Notes: generated by a model not told the origin, from the sequence alone. A DNA stretch of 18,190 nt from Streptomyces sp. (GCA_003519485.1 DOWQ01000266.1:1-18190); one strand, 5' to 3'. Numbered from the stretch's first letter, positions 6,387 to 13,715 are shown. Numbers and translations are program-made.

Positions 6387-7192
6387 GCGGCAGCCTCCAG
6401 CTGGTCGCGCCAGCCGGGGCCTCGGTCGCCGGCGAGGATCTGGCGGACGTAGGACTCGGAGCGGCCGACGCGGCGGGCGACTTCGTGGGTGCTGATGCCG
6501 AAGGAGGCGAGGTGCCGGGCTTCGTCGGCCACGTAGGTGCACCGCCCCGGGGCCGCCAGTTCCGGGCTGTCGGTTTCGGGCTGGGCGGCCGGGTCGTCGA
6601 TGTCGTCCCATGCGGTGGGCGGGTGCCAGCCGTTGCGGCGTGCGATCTTCCGGGTGTGGTCGCTGGTCCCGGGCCGGGCTGCGAGGCTGCGGTACAGGTG
6701 GGCGACGTTCTCGGCAGCGGCCGCTGGGATGGTGGCCGAGCTGCCGTTGAGGATCCGGGCGAAGTAGCTGTAGGAGTAGCCGGACTCGGTGGCGACGTGC
6801 TTGATGGACCAGCCGATGCAGGCGAGCGCCTGAATGCGGCGGATGGTTCCGGTTGGGGCGACGCGTTGGGGCTGCTGCTTGGGCTTGATCGACAGGAGTC
6901 GGGCGGCGTTGTCGAGGTGCACTTCGCGCTGGCCTGCGAGGATGTATCGGATGGCGCGGTCGGACACTCCGGAGCTTTCGGCGATTTGGAGGCGGGTCCA
7001 TCCGGAGTTGATGAGGTTGGTGAGGTGGCGGGCGATGCGCTGTCCGTCGATGGATCCGGGGATGCCGCGGGCGCGTCGGAGGTCGGCGCGCTTGCGGGTG
7101 TTGCGGTAGGCGTCGCGGCATTCGGGACGCCGGCATCCGCGGCGGTAGCAGCGGTCGTTTACGCCGTGCTGGATGGGGGTGGCCCGGGCCAT
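6383..7192 (-). CDS. Multi-HTH protein with N-terminal Cys motif
   Basis: 269 residues from ATG 7192, which overlaps the previous TAA (TAATG) and has GGAGG 8 nt upstream; an ATG at 7207 lacks a ribosome site. The N-terminus HGVNDRCYRRGCRRPEC is a form of the HG..(Y/C)...GC..(C) motif at the N-terminus of many actinophage proteins. Three HTH-like segments follow: residues 63-90 (GWTRLQIAESSGVSDRAI), 127-152 (GWSIKHVATESGYSYSYF) and 231-256 (GISTHEVARRVGRSESYV). The first two and their downstream helices look like an internal duplication. Likely a DNA-binding regulator. Direct coupling to whiB suggests that the pair acts together; targets unknown. Confidence 0.8.
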   Translation of the reverse strand: MARATPIQHGVNDRCYRRGCRRPECRDAYRNTRKRADLRRARGIPGSIDGQRIARHLTNLINSGWTRLQIAESSGVSDRAIRYILAGQREVHLDNAARLLSIKPKQQPQRVAPTGTIRRIQALACIGWSIKHVATESGYSYSYFARILNGSSATIPAAAAENVAHLYRSLAARPGTSDHTRKIARRNGWHPPTAWDDIDDPAAQPETDSPELAAPGRCTYVADEARHLASFGISTHEVARRVGRSESYVRQILAGDRGPGWRDQLEAAA

Positions 7193-7455
7193 TACTGGTT
7201 CCTCCATTCAGTGCCGTTGCTGCGGTGCCAGATCTGTTCGCAGTCGGCGAGGAGCGCCGTGCTGGTTCCGGGCTGGGCGTCGTCGAGTCCGGTGTGGGCT
7301 TGGGTTTCGGCGATGCGGGCGTCGTGGCGGGCTGCGGCTGTTGCGCGGCGGTGGTCGCTCCAGGCGTGCCAGGCGCAGGCGAGGCCGGCGAGGAGTCCGG
7401 CGGTGCCGCTGGAGCCGATGGCGATGCCGAGGTGGAGCGGGTCGATGGGGATCAT
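7192..7455 (-). CDS. Small membrane-anchored hypothetical protein (87 aa)
   Basis: ATG 7455 overlaps the upstream TGA (ATGA); the stop TAA overlaps the ATG of the multi-HTH gene. Residues about 7-32 (LHLGIAIGSSGTAGLLAGLA and following) are hydrophobic and form one likely membrane helix, followed by an Ala/Arg-rich helical and then polar C-terminal part. No cleavable signal peptide is evident. A single N-terminal helix with a cytoplasmic tail is probable. Function unknown. Confidence 0.7.
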   Translation of the reverse strand: MIPIDPLHLGIAIGSSGTAGLLAGLACAWHAWSDHRRATAAARHDARIAETQAHTGLDDAQPGTSTALLADCEQIWHRSNGTEWRNQ

Positions 7456-7817
7456 GCGGCACGCTCCGCGGTCCGGATGCCGGTCCACTGGCGGCAGATG
7501 CTGCTGTGGACGGTGGCGCGCTTGGAGCGGGCGTATCCGGCGGCCTCGATGACCCCGGCGCGGGCGGCGATCTGGAAGCGGACGCCCCACTGATTCGGGT
7601 GCGCGGGTTCGTCGATGAGCCCTTCGGCTATGAGGTCGGCGGCTTGGAAGACGACGCCGCGGCGGGCCATGAGGCGTATGGCGGCGTCACAGGCGTCGGC
7701 CCAGTCGACGGGGGTGGAGGCTTCGGCTGTCGCCATGCCTTCGGTTTTGGCCCGCTCCCCCGCGGCGGCGTCGATGGCGCCGGGGATGGGGAGCGGGAGC
7801 TGCAGCTGGCCGGTCAT
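7452..7817 (-). CDS. Winged-helix-like small phage protein (121 aa)
   Basis: ATG 7817 and the stop are both in 4-nt ATGA overlaps with neighbours. Residues about 38-112 contain DACDAAIRLMARRGVVFQAA, then EPAHPNQWGVRFQIAARAGV and a YARSKRATVHSSICRQW end. The helical stretch, the conserved HPNQWG segment and a final beta-like region resemble a small winged-helix-like family widespread in phage replication or accessory operons (pattern recognition only). It is preceded by the ASCH gene. A DNA-binding role is plausible but not shown. Confidence 0.72.
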   Translation of the reverse strand: MTGQLQLPLPIPGAIDAAAGERAKTEGMATAEASTPVDWADACDAAIRLMARRGVVFQAADLIAEGLIDEPAHPNQWGVRFQIAARAGVIEAAGYARSKRATVHSSICRQWTGIRTAERAA

Positions 7818-8236
7818 GCGGTCACCGCCTCGATCTGGGTGCGGACGGCGGCGAGGGCTGCTTTGGGCGGGGTCCAGAAGCTGAGCCGGCCGGTGCACGT
7901 CACGGGCTCGGGCAGGGTGAGGATGTCGGCGAGGCGCCAGTGGTAGACCTCGCGCTGGCCCCACGGGTAGCAGCAGCCGGTGTCGAAGTGGCTGCCGGTG
8001 AGGGTGGCGACGGCGATGATCGCGCTGCGGGCGCCGGGCCACTCAAGGAGGTTGCTGGTCAGCTCGGCGGGCGTTTCGTGGCTGCTGCGTGCGGCGCGGT
8101 CTTCGCCGGCTGCGGCGTGGATGAGGATGCGGGTGCCGATGTGTTTGGTCGGGGCCCGCCAGGTGCGGTTCTCGGTGCGCTTGGTGCCGTGGACGATGGC
8201 GTCGGCCCAGGGCTGGCGGATCGTGAGTGCTTTCAT
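7814..8236 (-). CDS. ASCH-domain protein
   Basis: 140 residues opening with KALTIRQPWADAIVHGTKRT and then ENRTW, the signature of ASCH-domain proteins, which share a beta-barrel fold with PUA domains and are usually linked to RNA binding or modified nucleotides; some family members hydrolyse N4-acetylcytidine. The domain spans nearly the whole protein, with the later WGQREVYHWRL forming the end of the barrel. ATG 8236 has AAGGAG 9 nt upstream. It is the first gene after the recT hairpin. Phage ASCH proteins are common but their targets are mostly unknown. Confidence 0.88.
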   Translation of the reverse strand: MKALTIRQPWADAIVHGTKRTENRTWRAPTKHIGTRILIHAAAGEDRAARSSHETPAELTSNLLEWPGARSAIIAVATLTGSHFDTGCCYPWGQREVYHWRLADILTLPEPVTCTGRLSFWTPPKAALAAVRTQIEAVTA

Positions 8237-8259
8237 GGGCGTGATCTCCTTGGAGTGCC

Positions 8260-8292
8260 GGGGCCGCCCTCGATTTGGGCGAGGGCGGCCCC
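8260..8292 (-). terminator. Perfect 13-bp hairpin downstream of recT
   Basis: GGGGCCGCCCTCG, a 7-nt loop, then CGAGGGCGGCCCC as read on the plus strand. It starts 9 nt past the recT stop and ends 13 nt before the AAGGAG site of the ASCH gene on the minus strand. There is no U-run. It could be a terminator or attenuator separating recombination from downstream genes, or could protect the upstream mRNA 3' end. Confidence 0.75.
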
Positions 8293-8301
8293 GGGCGGCG
8301 G

Positions 8302-9156
8302 TCAGTGGGCGGAGCCGGAGCCGGGGGTCGCGGCCTCGGGCCAGCCGGCGTCACCGCCCTGGCCGGCGGGGAGCGCCGGGGACTGCTCGGCCGCGAGTTC
8401 CCCGCGGACGAAGGCGCCGGGGGCATCGAGGGCGTCGGGCTCGACGTCGGTGCGGACGGTGCCGTCCTGCCCGTCGGCCTGGGCGAGTTCGACGGATACA
8501 GGCAGGAGCTTGAACAGCTCCCTCACGCACGTCTTCTTCGCCATCGCCTCGTAGTGGTCGCGCCACGGGCCGCCGTTGGGAAAGGAGGAATGCTTGCGGT
8601 GCTTCTCGATGTCCTCCGGGGAGAGGACGACGAACGCGGAGCCGCCGGTGACGGTCGTGGCGACCGCGTAGTAGGCGATCGGCCCGCCGCGGGCGGCGAG
8701 TGACGGGCGGTGCACGAGGCGCTGGTCGAGCCCGTACTCCCACTCGAAGTGGTCGTTCTCGTACACGACCTGCGCGGACAGCGACTTGGCCATCGGGGAC
8801 TGCCAGAACAGCTTCGCCATGCCTCTGTAACCGAGGACGAAGGTGACTTCGCCCTTGAAGGGCACGAGGTATGCCTCACCGGTGGGGCCGCCGGGTTCGA
8901 CGCCGAGCTGGGAGCACGTCATGAGCGCGCCGAGGAACGACTCGGGCGAGCATTCGCCGAGCTTGGGGGTGCGGCGGAGCGTGGTGAGGGCGATGCGCGC
9001 GATGCGGTCGGCGTTCATGTGCTTGGGGAGGGCGCGGGCGATCTGGGGCCGCATGCGTTCGATCTGCTGCTGCAGGGTCGGCTGGCCGCTGCCGCCGGGG
9101 GCGACGGTTCCGACGTTGTCGGCTCGGCGGGCGACGGCCGCGCGGGCGTTGGTCAC
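8302..9156 (-). CDS. recT: RecT-family single-strand annealing protein
   Basis: 284 residues from a GTG that overlaps the exonuclease TGA (GTGA). The core (about 25-240) has RecT features: QQIERMRPQIARALPKHM at the N-terminal part, then LRRTPKL, CSPESFLGALMTCSQLGVEP, YLVPFKGEVTFVLGYRGMAK, then YYAVA and AMAKKTCVRELFKLLP. RecT binds ssDNA and anneals complementary strands, working with a 5'-3' exonuclease. The C-terminal 50 residues are an acidic Pro/Gly/Ala tail, as usual in the family. Its partner exonuclease is immediately upstream and translationally coupled. It probably repairs or recombines phage DNA and may help concatemer formation. Confidence 0.95.
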   Translation of the reverse strand: MTNARAAVARRADNVGTVAPGGSGQPTLQQQIERMRPQIARALPKHMNADRIARIALTTLRRTPKLGECSPESFLGALMTCSQLGVEPGGPTGEAYLVPFKGEVTFVLGYRGMAKLFWQSPMAKSLSAQVVYENDHFEWEYGLDQRLVHRPSLAARGGPIAYYAVATTVTGGSAFVVLSPEDIEKHRKHSSFPNGGPWRDHYEAMAKKTCVRELFKLLPVSVELAQADGQDGTVRTDVEPDALDAPGAFVRGELAAEQSPALPAGQGGDAGWPEAATPGSGSAH

Positions 9157-10124
9157 AGGTTCTCCAGGTGAATGCGGAGGGTGCGGGTGGGCTGGCCCCG
9201 GTACTGCTCGGGGTCGATGTCGGGGTCGGCGTCGAGGGCGGCCGCCTTCCAGGCGATCTGGCCGCGGCGGGGGCGCCAGGAGTAGGCGAGCTCGCCGCGG
9301 ATGTGGACTTCGGTGGCGTCGCCGGCGATGGCCTTGAGGTGGTTCTCGGCGTCTTGCAGGGCGATGTCGGCGGAGGCGATCTGTTCCTCGGCGTGGGCGC
9401 GGAGCTTGAGCCACTGCTCGACCTCGAGCGCGTCGGCGACGACGACGTCCTGGACGGGGTTGGCGTGGAGCCGGTCGAGGAGGTGGCCGGTGGCGGCGGA
9501 CCCGTCGATGGGCGGCTGCTGCCGGTTTTCGACCCAGCTCCAGAACTCTTCGCCGATGGCGAGGAGGTCGTCGATCATCTGGTCGTCGCGTTCGATGCGG
9601 TGGACGATGGTCCGCTGGCCGCCGATGAGGCAGGCGGTCCAGGCGAACGGCCAGCCGGTGACGGCGAGCTGCCACTGGACTTGGACGTGCACGTCGGTGG
9701 GCGGCTCGTCGATCCAGTCGTTGAGGGCGTAGCTGGAGCGGGTCTTGAGTTCGAGGGCGCCTCGTTCGCCGTTCTCTTCGGTGGCTCGGTCGAGGTTGAC
9801 GAGGGCCCAGGGGATGTCGGGCCGGCGGAGGGTGCCGGGGTTGTCGAGGGCGGGCAGGCCGGTCATCTTCGTGAAACGGCGGGCGGCGACGGGTTCGAGT
9901 TCGTGGCCCATTTCGGCGGCTTCGGACAGGACGGGGTCGTCGCGGCGCGGGACGGGCTGGCCGGCTTTCTTGAGCCAGATTTCGAGGGGGCTGGTGTAGG
10001 GGTTGAGGCCGCAGATGGCGGCGATGTCGCTGCCGCCGATGCCGGTGGCGCGGACGGCGTGCCACTGGTCGCGGGGGGCGTCGGGCTCGAGGGCGATGGT
10101 CGCGCCGGACGGGTAGGTGCTCAC
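9153..10124 (-). CDS. YqaJ-like (lambda-exonuclease-fold) recombination exonuclease
   Basis: 323 residues from GTG 10124, overlapping the DnaQ-like stop (GTGA). Signature segments are TGIGGSDIAAICGLNPYTSP (28-46 region), GHELEPVAARRF (73-84), the metal ligand D112 in NLDR, E125-L-K127 in GALELKT, and VQVQWQLAVTG (147-157). These match the YqaJ viral recombinase family, a PD-(D/E)XK nuclease that resects dsDNA ends. A helical, probably coiled C-terminal region (about 230-285) precedes a final WRPRRGQIAWK stretch. It works with the downstream RecT. All catalytic residues appear present. Confidence 0.93.
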   Translation of the reverse strand: MSTYPSGATIALEPDAPRDQWHAVRATGIGGSDIAAICGLNPYTSPLEIWLKKAGQPVPRRDDPVLSEAAEMGHELEPVAARRFTKMTGLPALDNPGTLRRPDIPWALVNLDRATEENGERGALELKTRSSYALNDWIDEPPTDVHVQVQWQLAVTGWPFAWTACLIGGQRTIVHRIERDDQMIDDLLAIGEEFWSWVENRQQPPIDGSAATGHLLDRLHANPVQDVVVADALEVEQWLKLRAHAEEQIASADIALQDAENHLKAIAGDATEVHIRGELAYSWRPRRGQIAWKAAALDADPDIDPEQYRGQPTRTLRIHLENL

Positions 10125-10729
10125 CGGAAGCCGCCTGTCACTGCCGCGTACACGTCGCGGGCCCAGCGGGCATCGCCGAGGGCGGTGTGGGCAACGCCGT
10201 CTCCGGGAGGTTCGACGCCCATCTGCCGGGACAGGGTCCGGGAGGAGTACGGCAGGGGGGCGACGGGGTCGGTGTCGGGGTACTGCGTGGCGTCGGCCTG
10301 GCCGTAGAGGTAGCCGGCGGCGAGGGTGGCGACGTCGATGGTGCGGTAGTGCCACGGCTTGACGCCGAGGAATGCCCGCAGGAATTCGGCGTCGAAGGCC
10401 GGGTTGGAGCCGACCATGACGGCGCCGTCGAGCGTGGCCGTGATGACCTTGTACAGGTCCCTCAGGCGCAGGGGCTCGGGCCCGCGGTCGGCGAGCATGT
10501 CGGCGCCCATCGCAAAGTCGGGGACGGTCATCCGCTCGTGGTAGCGGTTGATCTCCAGGGCCTTGGGCTCGGCCTGCTCCAGTTCCCACTGGGTGGGCCG
10601 GATCTGCCAGAGGTGTTCGGTCTCGGCGCCGTCCGTGTCGCGGCGGATGACGGCGATCTCCCAGACGGCGTGCTTGTCGGCGTCGAGCCCGAGGGTCTCG
10701 GTGTCGACGAAGGCGAGGGCGGCGCTCAT
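10121..10729 (-). CDS. DnaQ-like 3'-5' exonuclease (DEDDh)
   Basis: 202 residues. DEDDh motifs are complete: D9-T-E11 in FVDTETLGL, D113 in SNPAFDAEFL, and H181 plus D186 in HTALGDARWA. This is the catalytic core of the DNA polymerase III epsilon/RNase T superfamily, removing nucleotides from 3' ends with two metal ions. There is no extra domain. The start ATG overlaps the preceding TGA (ATGA), and its TGA overlaps the YqaJ-like GTG. The position inside the recombination set suggests trimming of 3' tails or degradation of nucleic acid during recombination; a proofreading role with host polymerase is an alternative. Confidence 0.92.
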   Translation of the reverse strand: MSAALAFVDTETLGLDADKHAVWEIAVIRRDTDGAETEHLWQIRPTQWELEQAEPKALEINRYHERMTVPDFAMGADMLADRGPEPLRLRDLYKVITATLDGAVMVGSNPAFDAEFLRAFLGVKPWHYRTIDVATLAAGYLYGQADATQYPDTDPVAPLPYSSRTLSRQMGVEPPGDGVAHTALGDARWARDVYAAVTGGFR

Positions 10730-10968
10730 GCGGCACCCGCGATCTGCCGGAGCTTGTTGATGCCGTCGCGGTCGTATTCGGCGAGGTGGACGGCGGCGCC
10801 GAGCTCGGGGAAGACAATGCCGAGCTTGGCCTTGTTGATGAGGTCGGCGGTGGCGAAGGCGCTGAGCAGGTGCTGGGTGAAGGTGCCGGGCGCGTAGCCG
10901 CCGTCGGCTCCGTACTGCCAGAGGACGTGGCGGGCGGTCTCGGCGGGGATGGTGATCGTGTCGGGCAT
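10726..10968 (-). CDS. Small conserved actinophage protein (80 aa)
   Basis: ATG 10968 has a strong AAGGAG site 6 nt upstream; the stop overlaps the exonuclease ATG. It contains ETARHVLWQYGADGGYAPGT, a stretch familiar from small proteins of Streptomyces phages and prophages (recognised, not searched), followed by a helical FTQHLLSAFATADLINKAK. No catalytic motif. First gene of the recombination block after a 117-nt gap (10969-11085) in which I see only an 8-codon reading frame and no clear promoter. Confidence 0.8.
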   Translation of the reverse strand: MPDTITIPAETARHVLWQYGADGGYAPGTFTQHLLSAFATADLINKAKLGIVFPELGAAVHLAEYDRDGINKLRQIAGAA

Positions 10969-11085
10969 GTGCTGCTCCTTGGTGTGTCGGGTGTCTGGCC
11001 GCCTCGCGCTGCGGGCGGTTTCAGGTGCTTCCGTGTGGTGGCCTGCGCGGCGGGCCTGGCGGTCATCCCGGCGCGCAGGCCCGTC

Positions 11086-11547
11086 TCATGGGGTGTGCGG
11101 CAGGTGCTGGGTGTCGTCGTCGGTGATGGCCCAGGTGGGTACGGGGCTGTGGCCGGCGAGGGGACTGGTGCCGAGGCGAATGGCCGGTCCGGCTTCGAAG
11201 CGCTGCTGTACGGGCCGGCAGTCGATGCCGTGGGGCACGGTGTCGTCGAGGTTCGGCAGGCTCGACACGGCTGTCGCGTTGGCGAGTTCGGCCCGGGTGG
11301 CGGTGAGTGCGTCGGTGAGCCGGGCGGCCTCTCGGCGGGCGGTGCGGAGGTCGTCGAGGGCGCCGGACAGTTCGATGCCCGCACGGTCGAGCTGGCCTTC
11401 CAGCCGGGCGAGGGCCGCCTGCTGCTCGTTGTTCTCGGTGGCGAGGGCGAGGATGTTGCAGGTCGCGACGTCGAGTTCGGTGGCGAGTTCGGCGGGGGTT
11501 TTTCTGCGGTGGCGGGCGACGGCGCGGGCCGTGGCGAAGAGGCTCAT
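11086..11547 (-). CDS. Coiled-coil hypothetical protein (153 aa)
   Basis: ATG 11547 has the AAGGAGAAGGA purine tract immediately upstream and overlaps the preceding TGA (ATGA). Residues about 18-95 are rich in Ala, Leu, Glu and Arg with heptad-like spacing and probably form a long coiled coil. The C-terminal 55 residues are polar, with one Cys (110) and a terminal PTWAITDDDTQHLPHTP. No enzymatic motif or membrane segment. Function unknown. Confidence 0.7.
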   Translation of the reverse strand: MSLFATARAVARHRRKTPAELATELDVATCNILALATENNEQQAALARLEGQLDRAGIELSGALDDLRTARREAARLTDALTATRAELANATAVSSLPNLDDTVPHGIDCRPVQQRFEAGPAIRLGTSPLAGHSPVPTWAITDDDTQHLPHTP

Positions 11548-11648
11548 TCCTTCTCCTTGTGGGTGCGGCCGTAGCCGGCCTGGGATGCGGCGATGAGGGC
11601 GAGGGCGACGATGCCGATGAGCACGCCGACCAACTCGGGGCCCGTCAC
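11544..11648 (-). CDS. 34-residue single-pass membrane peptide
   Basis: GTG 11648 overlaps the preceding TGA (GTGA) and the stop overlaps the next ATG (ATGA). The peptide is one membrane helix (about residues 5-22, LVGVLIGIVALALIAA) followed by a basic tail ending GRTHKEKE. The 3' end of the gene also supplies the ribosome site of the next gene. Both-end coupling plus a clean hydrophobic helix support translation. Small phage membrane peptides can alter host envelope or exclusion; no specific role can be assigned. Confidence 0.6.
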   Translation of the reverse strand: MTGPELVGVLIGIVALALIAASQAGYGRTHKEKE

Positions 11649-11929
11649 CGGGTGGCACCTGCCTCGTCGTCCTCGTCCTCGTCGTCCTCGAGGTCGGCGG
11701 CGCAGTGTCCGCCGTCTTCGGCATCCACAAAGTCGAGGTCGCAGCCGGTGCCGCAGTCCTGGCAGCCGTAGCCGTTGCAGCCCTCCGCGGTGCACCCGGA
11801 GAAGTAGGCGTCCCCCTGGCAGTCGGGGCAGCCGCGCTGGTCCGGAACGGTGCGCTCGGAGAACGGGTCGAGGACGGAGGCTTCGACGGGCCCGGAGGGG
11901 AGGTCGACGGTGAACTTGATGTCGGCCAT
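11645..11929 (-). CDS. Cys-rich putative zinc-binding protein (94 aa)
   Basis: ATG 11929 overlaps the upstream TGA by one base (TGATG). Residues 1-30 look beta-rich (ADIKFTVDLPSGPVEASV). Residues 34-76 contain nine cysteines, starting CPDCQGDAYFSGC and continuing through CNGYGCQDCGTGC, probably several zinc sites or disulfides. The end is highly acidic (LEDDEDEDDEAG). A small zinc-binding protein with an acidic tail might bind protein rather than DNA. Function unknown. Confidence 0.72.
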   Translation of the reverse strand: MADIKFTVDLPSGPVEASVLDPFSERTVPDQRGCPDCQGDAYFSGCTAEGCNGYGCQDCGTGCDLDFVDAEDGGHCAADLEDDEDEDDEAGATR

Positions 11930-12615
11930 CACGCGGCCGCCTTCGCGCTGTCCGTCTCGCTGGCGCTGTCCGCAGCCTTCTGGGCGTCGTACTGCGCGAT
12001 GCCCCAGACGATCGCGTTGCAGGCCCACAGGAACTGCTGCTCGTAGTCGTGGAAGTCCCACTCCCACACGTCGCTGAACTCGTAGCCTCGGTGCGCGAAG
12101 TCCTCCAGCACGTTTCGTGCTTCGTGCTCGTCGCTGAGGTCTTCGTTGAGAACCCAGGTACGGAGCGCCTTGCCCGTGCCCGGAGGGACGCCGTTCCAGC
12201 GAGCGTCCTCGACGAAGCGCTCGACTACGAGCTGGCGGAACAGATCCTCGGAGTACTCCTTCACCGAGCGTCGGCCGCCGCCAAGCTTCTCCGCCCAGTA
12301 GTGCGGGTTGATGCTCTTGCCGCGGAAGAACTCGAACATGTCCGGCAGTCGGGTGAAGACATAGTCCTCGCCGACGTCGCCGCACATGGCCAGCCGTCCG
12401 GGCCAGGTGACGAGGTCGAACCAGTACTCGCTCGACTTCGGGCTGGTGAACCGCAGATGGCGGTAGAGGCCGTCGTCGTGGAGGACGGTCATCTGGTGGC
12501 CGGCGGTGTCGCGCTGGAAGCGCTTGGCGATGTCGACTTCGCGGTCCTGCCCGACCGGCTCCGGTGTGCCCATGAGGGCGGCGCCTTCGGTGGCGGTGAG
12601 CTGCTTCGTAGTCAT
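11929..12615 (-). CDS. Conserved phage protein of unknown function (228 aa)
   Basis: ATG 12615 overlaps the stop of a 34-codon gene and has an AGGAGA site upstream. The central region (about 55-100), with FDLVTWPGRLAMCGDVGEDY followed by VFTRLPDMFEFFR, is a strong signature that recurs in phage proteins from both actinobacteria and proteobacteria (recognised from memory, function not known to me). The C-terminal part (FHDYEQQFLWACNAIVWGI) is helical and Trp-rich, ending in an Ala/Ser tail. It stands among small accessory genes. No catalytic triad or metal site is obvious. Confidence 0.8.
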   Translation of the reverse strand: MTTKQLTATEGAALMGTPEPVGQDREVDIAKRFQRDTAGHQMTVLHDDGLYRHLRFTSPKSSEYWFDLVTWPGRLAMCGDVGEDYVFTRLPDMFEFFRGKSINPHYWAEKLGGGRRSVKEYSEDLFRQLVVERFVEDARWNGVPPGTGKALRTWVLNEDLSDEHEARNVLEDFAHRGYEFSDVWEWDFHDYEQQFLWACNAIVWGIAQYDAQKAADSASETDSAKAAA

Positions 12616-12716
12616 CGGGTTTCTCCTGTGGCGAGTCGGTGGCCGAGCCGGATGGGGCCGGCGGAGATGGTGATGAGTGCCGCGCGGACGGCGGCTTGAA
12701 GTTCGGACGCGGTCAC
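12612..12716 (-). CDS. 34-residue hypothetical peptide
   Basis: GTG 12716 overlaps the previous TGA (GTGA) and its TGA overlaps ATG 12615 (ATGA), so it exactly bridges two genes that would otherwise be separated by about 100 nt. The sequence begins VTASELQAAVRAALITISAG and continues PIRLGHRLATGETR. An amphipathic helix is likely in the first 18 residues. It also contributes the CAGGAGA ribosome site of the following gene, so its translation may serve coupling as well as making a peptide. Confidence 0.55.
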   Translation of the reverse strand: MTASELQAAVRAALITISAGPIRLGHRLATGETR

Positions 12717-12904
12717 GTCGTGTCCCTCGGCGTCAGCCCGAGGGCGTCGAGGAGGAGTCGGCAGTCGTCAGGGCCTGTCGCCATCGAGGCGACTGTGCGG
12801 ACTGCCCGGTCCCGCTCTTCCTGGGAAGAGCGGGGTGCGGGGATGTCCTGGTCGGCGAGTTCGGCGGAGGGTGCGCGGGTGATGCCGCGCGTGCGGCGGA
12901 TCAC
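12713..12904 (-). CDS. 63-residue hypothetical protein
   Basis: GTG 12904 overlaps the preceding TGA (GTGA); longer in-frame starts would overlap the upstream gene far more. The product is charged and helical: VIRRTRGITRAPSAELADQD, then SSQEERDRAVRTVASMA, then DDCRLLLDALGLTPRDTT. No motif recognised. Coupled at both ends. Confidence 0.62.
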   Translation of the reverse strand: MIRRTRGITRAPSAELADQDIPAPRSSQEERDRAVRTVASMATGPDDCRLLLDALGLTPRDTT

Positions 12905-13371
12905 GGCGTGTCCCGGTGGCCGATCCAGCGTCCGACCTTCTGTCGGGTCTCCGGGTCCAGCAGCAGTGCCACCGGGCGTCCGTCCTCGGCGATGCAGCCG
13001 ATCGTGAGGACTGGCTCCTCCTCGGGGGCGGGTTCCATGGCGATGTCGAATCGGGAGACGACCAGCGGGAGCGGGGTCTCCTCCGGCGGGGTGTCGCTCT
13101 CCGGCACCGGCGGCGGGACAACCCACTCGATGTCCCCGCGCTTCAGGTCACCCTTGTTCGGGCCCGTCCCCATCTCGTTCGGGTTGTCGGCCATGCGGCG
13201 CAGGGGTTCAGCGGCGTGGCACATGCAGAGATCCAGATCCCCGCCAGCGTCGGGGCAGCCAGCTTCGAACCGGTCGGCGGCGGCGAGGAGTACCTCGGAG
13301 CGGAGGTCGAGCAGCGGCCCTACGGGGGTGGCCCGGTCCCAAAGGCTTTCGAACGAGTCTCGGCCGGTCAT
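12901..13371 (-). CDS. Hypothetical protein with FEA-C...C-x-C motif (156 aa)
   Basis: ATG 13371 overlaps the preceding TGA (ATGA). Residues 31-64 read AADRFEAGCPDAGGDLDLCM then CHAAEPLRRMADNP, giving Cys 39, 49 and 51 plus His 52, a possible metal site. A very similar segment occurs at the C-terminus of the gene at 13849-15054. The second half (about 95-156) is Pro-rich and acidic, then has a beta-like VLTIGCIAEDGRPVALLLDP and a terminal KVGRWIGHRD. Function unknown. Confidence 0.72.
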   Translation of the reverse strand: MTGRDSFESLWDRATPVGPLLDLRSEVLLAAADRFEAGCPDAGGDLDLCMCHAAEPLRRMADNPNEMGTGPNKGDLKRGDIEWVVPPPVPESDTPPEETPLPLVVSRFDIAMEPAPEEEPVLTIGCIAEDGRPVALLLDPETRQKVGRWIGHRDTP

Positions 13372-13715
13372 GCGGCCCTCCGCTGCTGTACAGGCGGGTC
13401 GGGCAGCAGTTCGTTCGTCGCCGCCACCCACGTCTGCGGGCGGGTCCAATCGGCGGTGAACGCGCCCTGCAGCAGGGCGATCAACCTGGGCGACTCGCTA
13501 CCCGGCAGGTTCAGGGAGCGGCCGCGGGCGTCGAACACGAACACCCGCCACACGCCTTCCGACGGCTGCCCGGCCCAGTACACGGGCGTGATACGGATCT
13601 GGTCCGCGCCCGGCGCCAGGAGGGCGATGCGGTGCGGCACGTACTTGCGGTGGTGCCGGCGTGTCCCTGCCGACGAGCGGCGGGGGCGGAGCGGCAGCAG
13701 CTCGGTGACCGTCAT
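13368..13715 (-). CDS. Hypothetical protein (115 aa)
   Basis: ATG 13715 overlaps the stop of the 46-codon gene (ATGA) with GGAGGAG just upstream. After a basic N-terminus (PLRPRRSSAGTRRHHRKYVP) come alternating hydrophobic residues typical of beta strands (RITPVYWAGQ, GVWRVFVFDARGRSLNLPG) and a helix with RLIALLQGAFTADWTRPQTW. No motif with known function. Compact mixed alpha/beta fold likely. Confidence 0.7.
   Translation of the reverse strand: MTVTELLPLRPRRSSAGTRRHHRKYVPHRIALLAPGADQIRITPVYWAGQPSEGVWRVFVFDARGRSLNLPGSESPRLIALLQGAFTADWTRPQTWVAATNELLPDPPVQQRRAA

Noticed and set aside
7193..7207. ATG at 7207 as start of the multi-HTH gene
   Set aside because: No ribosome site precedes it, while the ATG at 7192 has GGAGG at 8 nt and overlaps the preceding stop codon.
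10969..11085. An 8-codon ORF and possible leader peptide before the recombination block
   Set aside because: Too short to support, no ribosome site, and no attenuator-like hairpin follows it.
8302..11384. Longer upstream starts for recT and the YqaJ-like gene (fusion-like ORFs of 587 and 743 codons)
   Set aside because: The N-terminal extensions are Arg/Pro-rich antiphase readings of the upstream gene. GTG codons overlapping the previous stops give normal family lengths.
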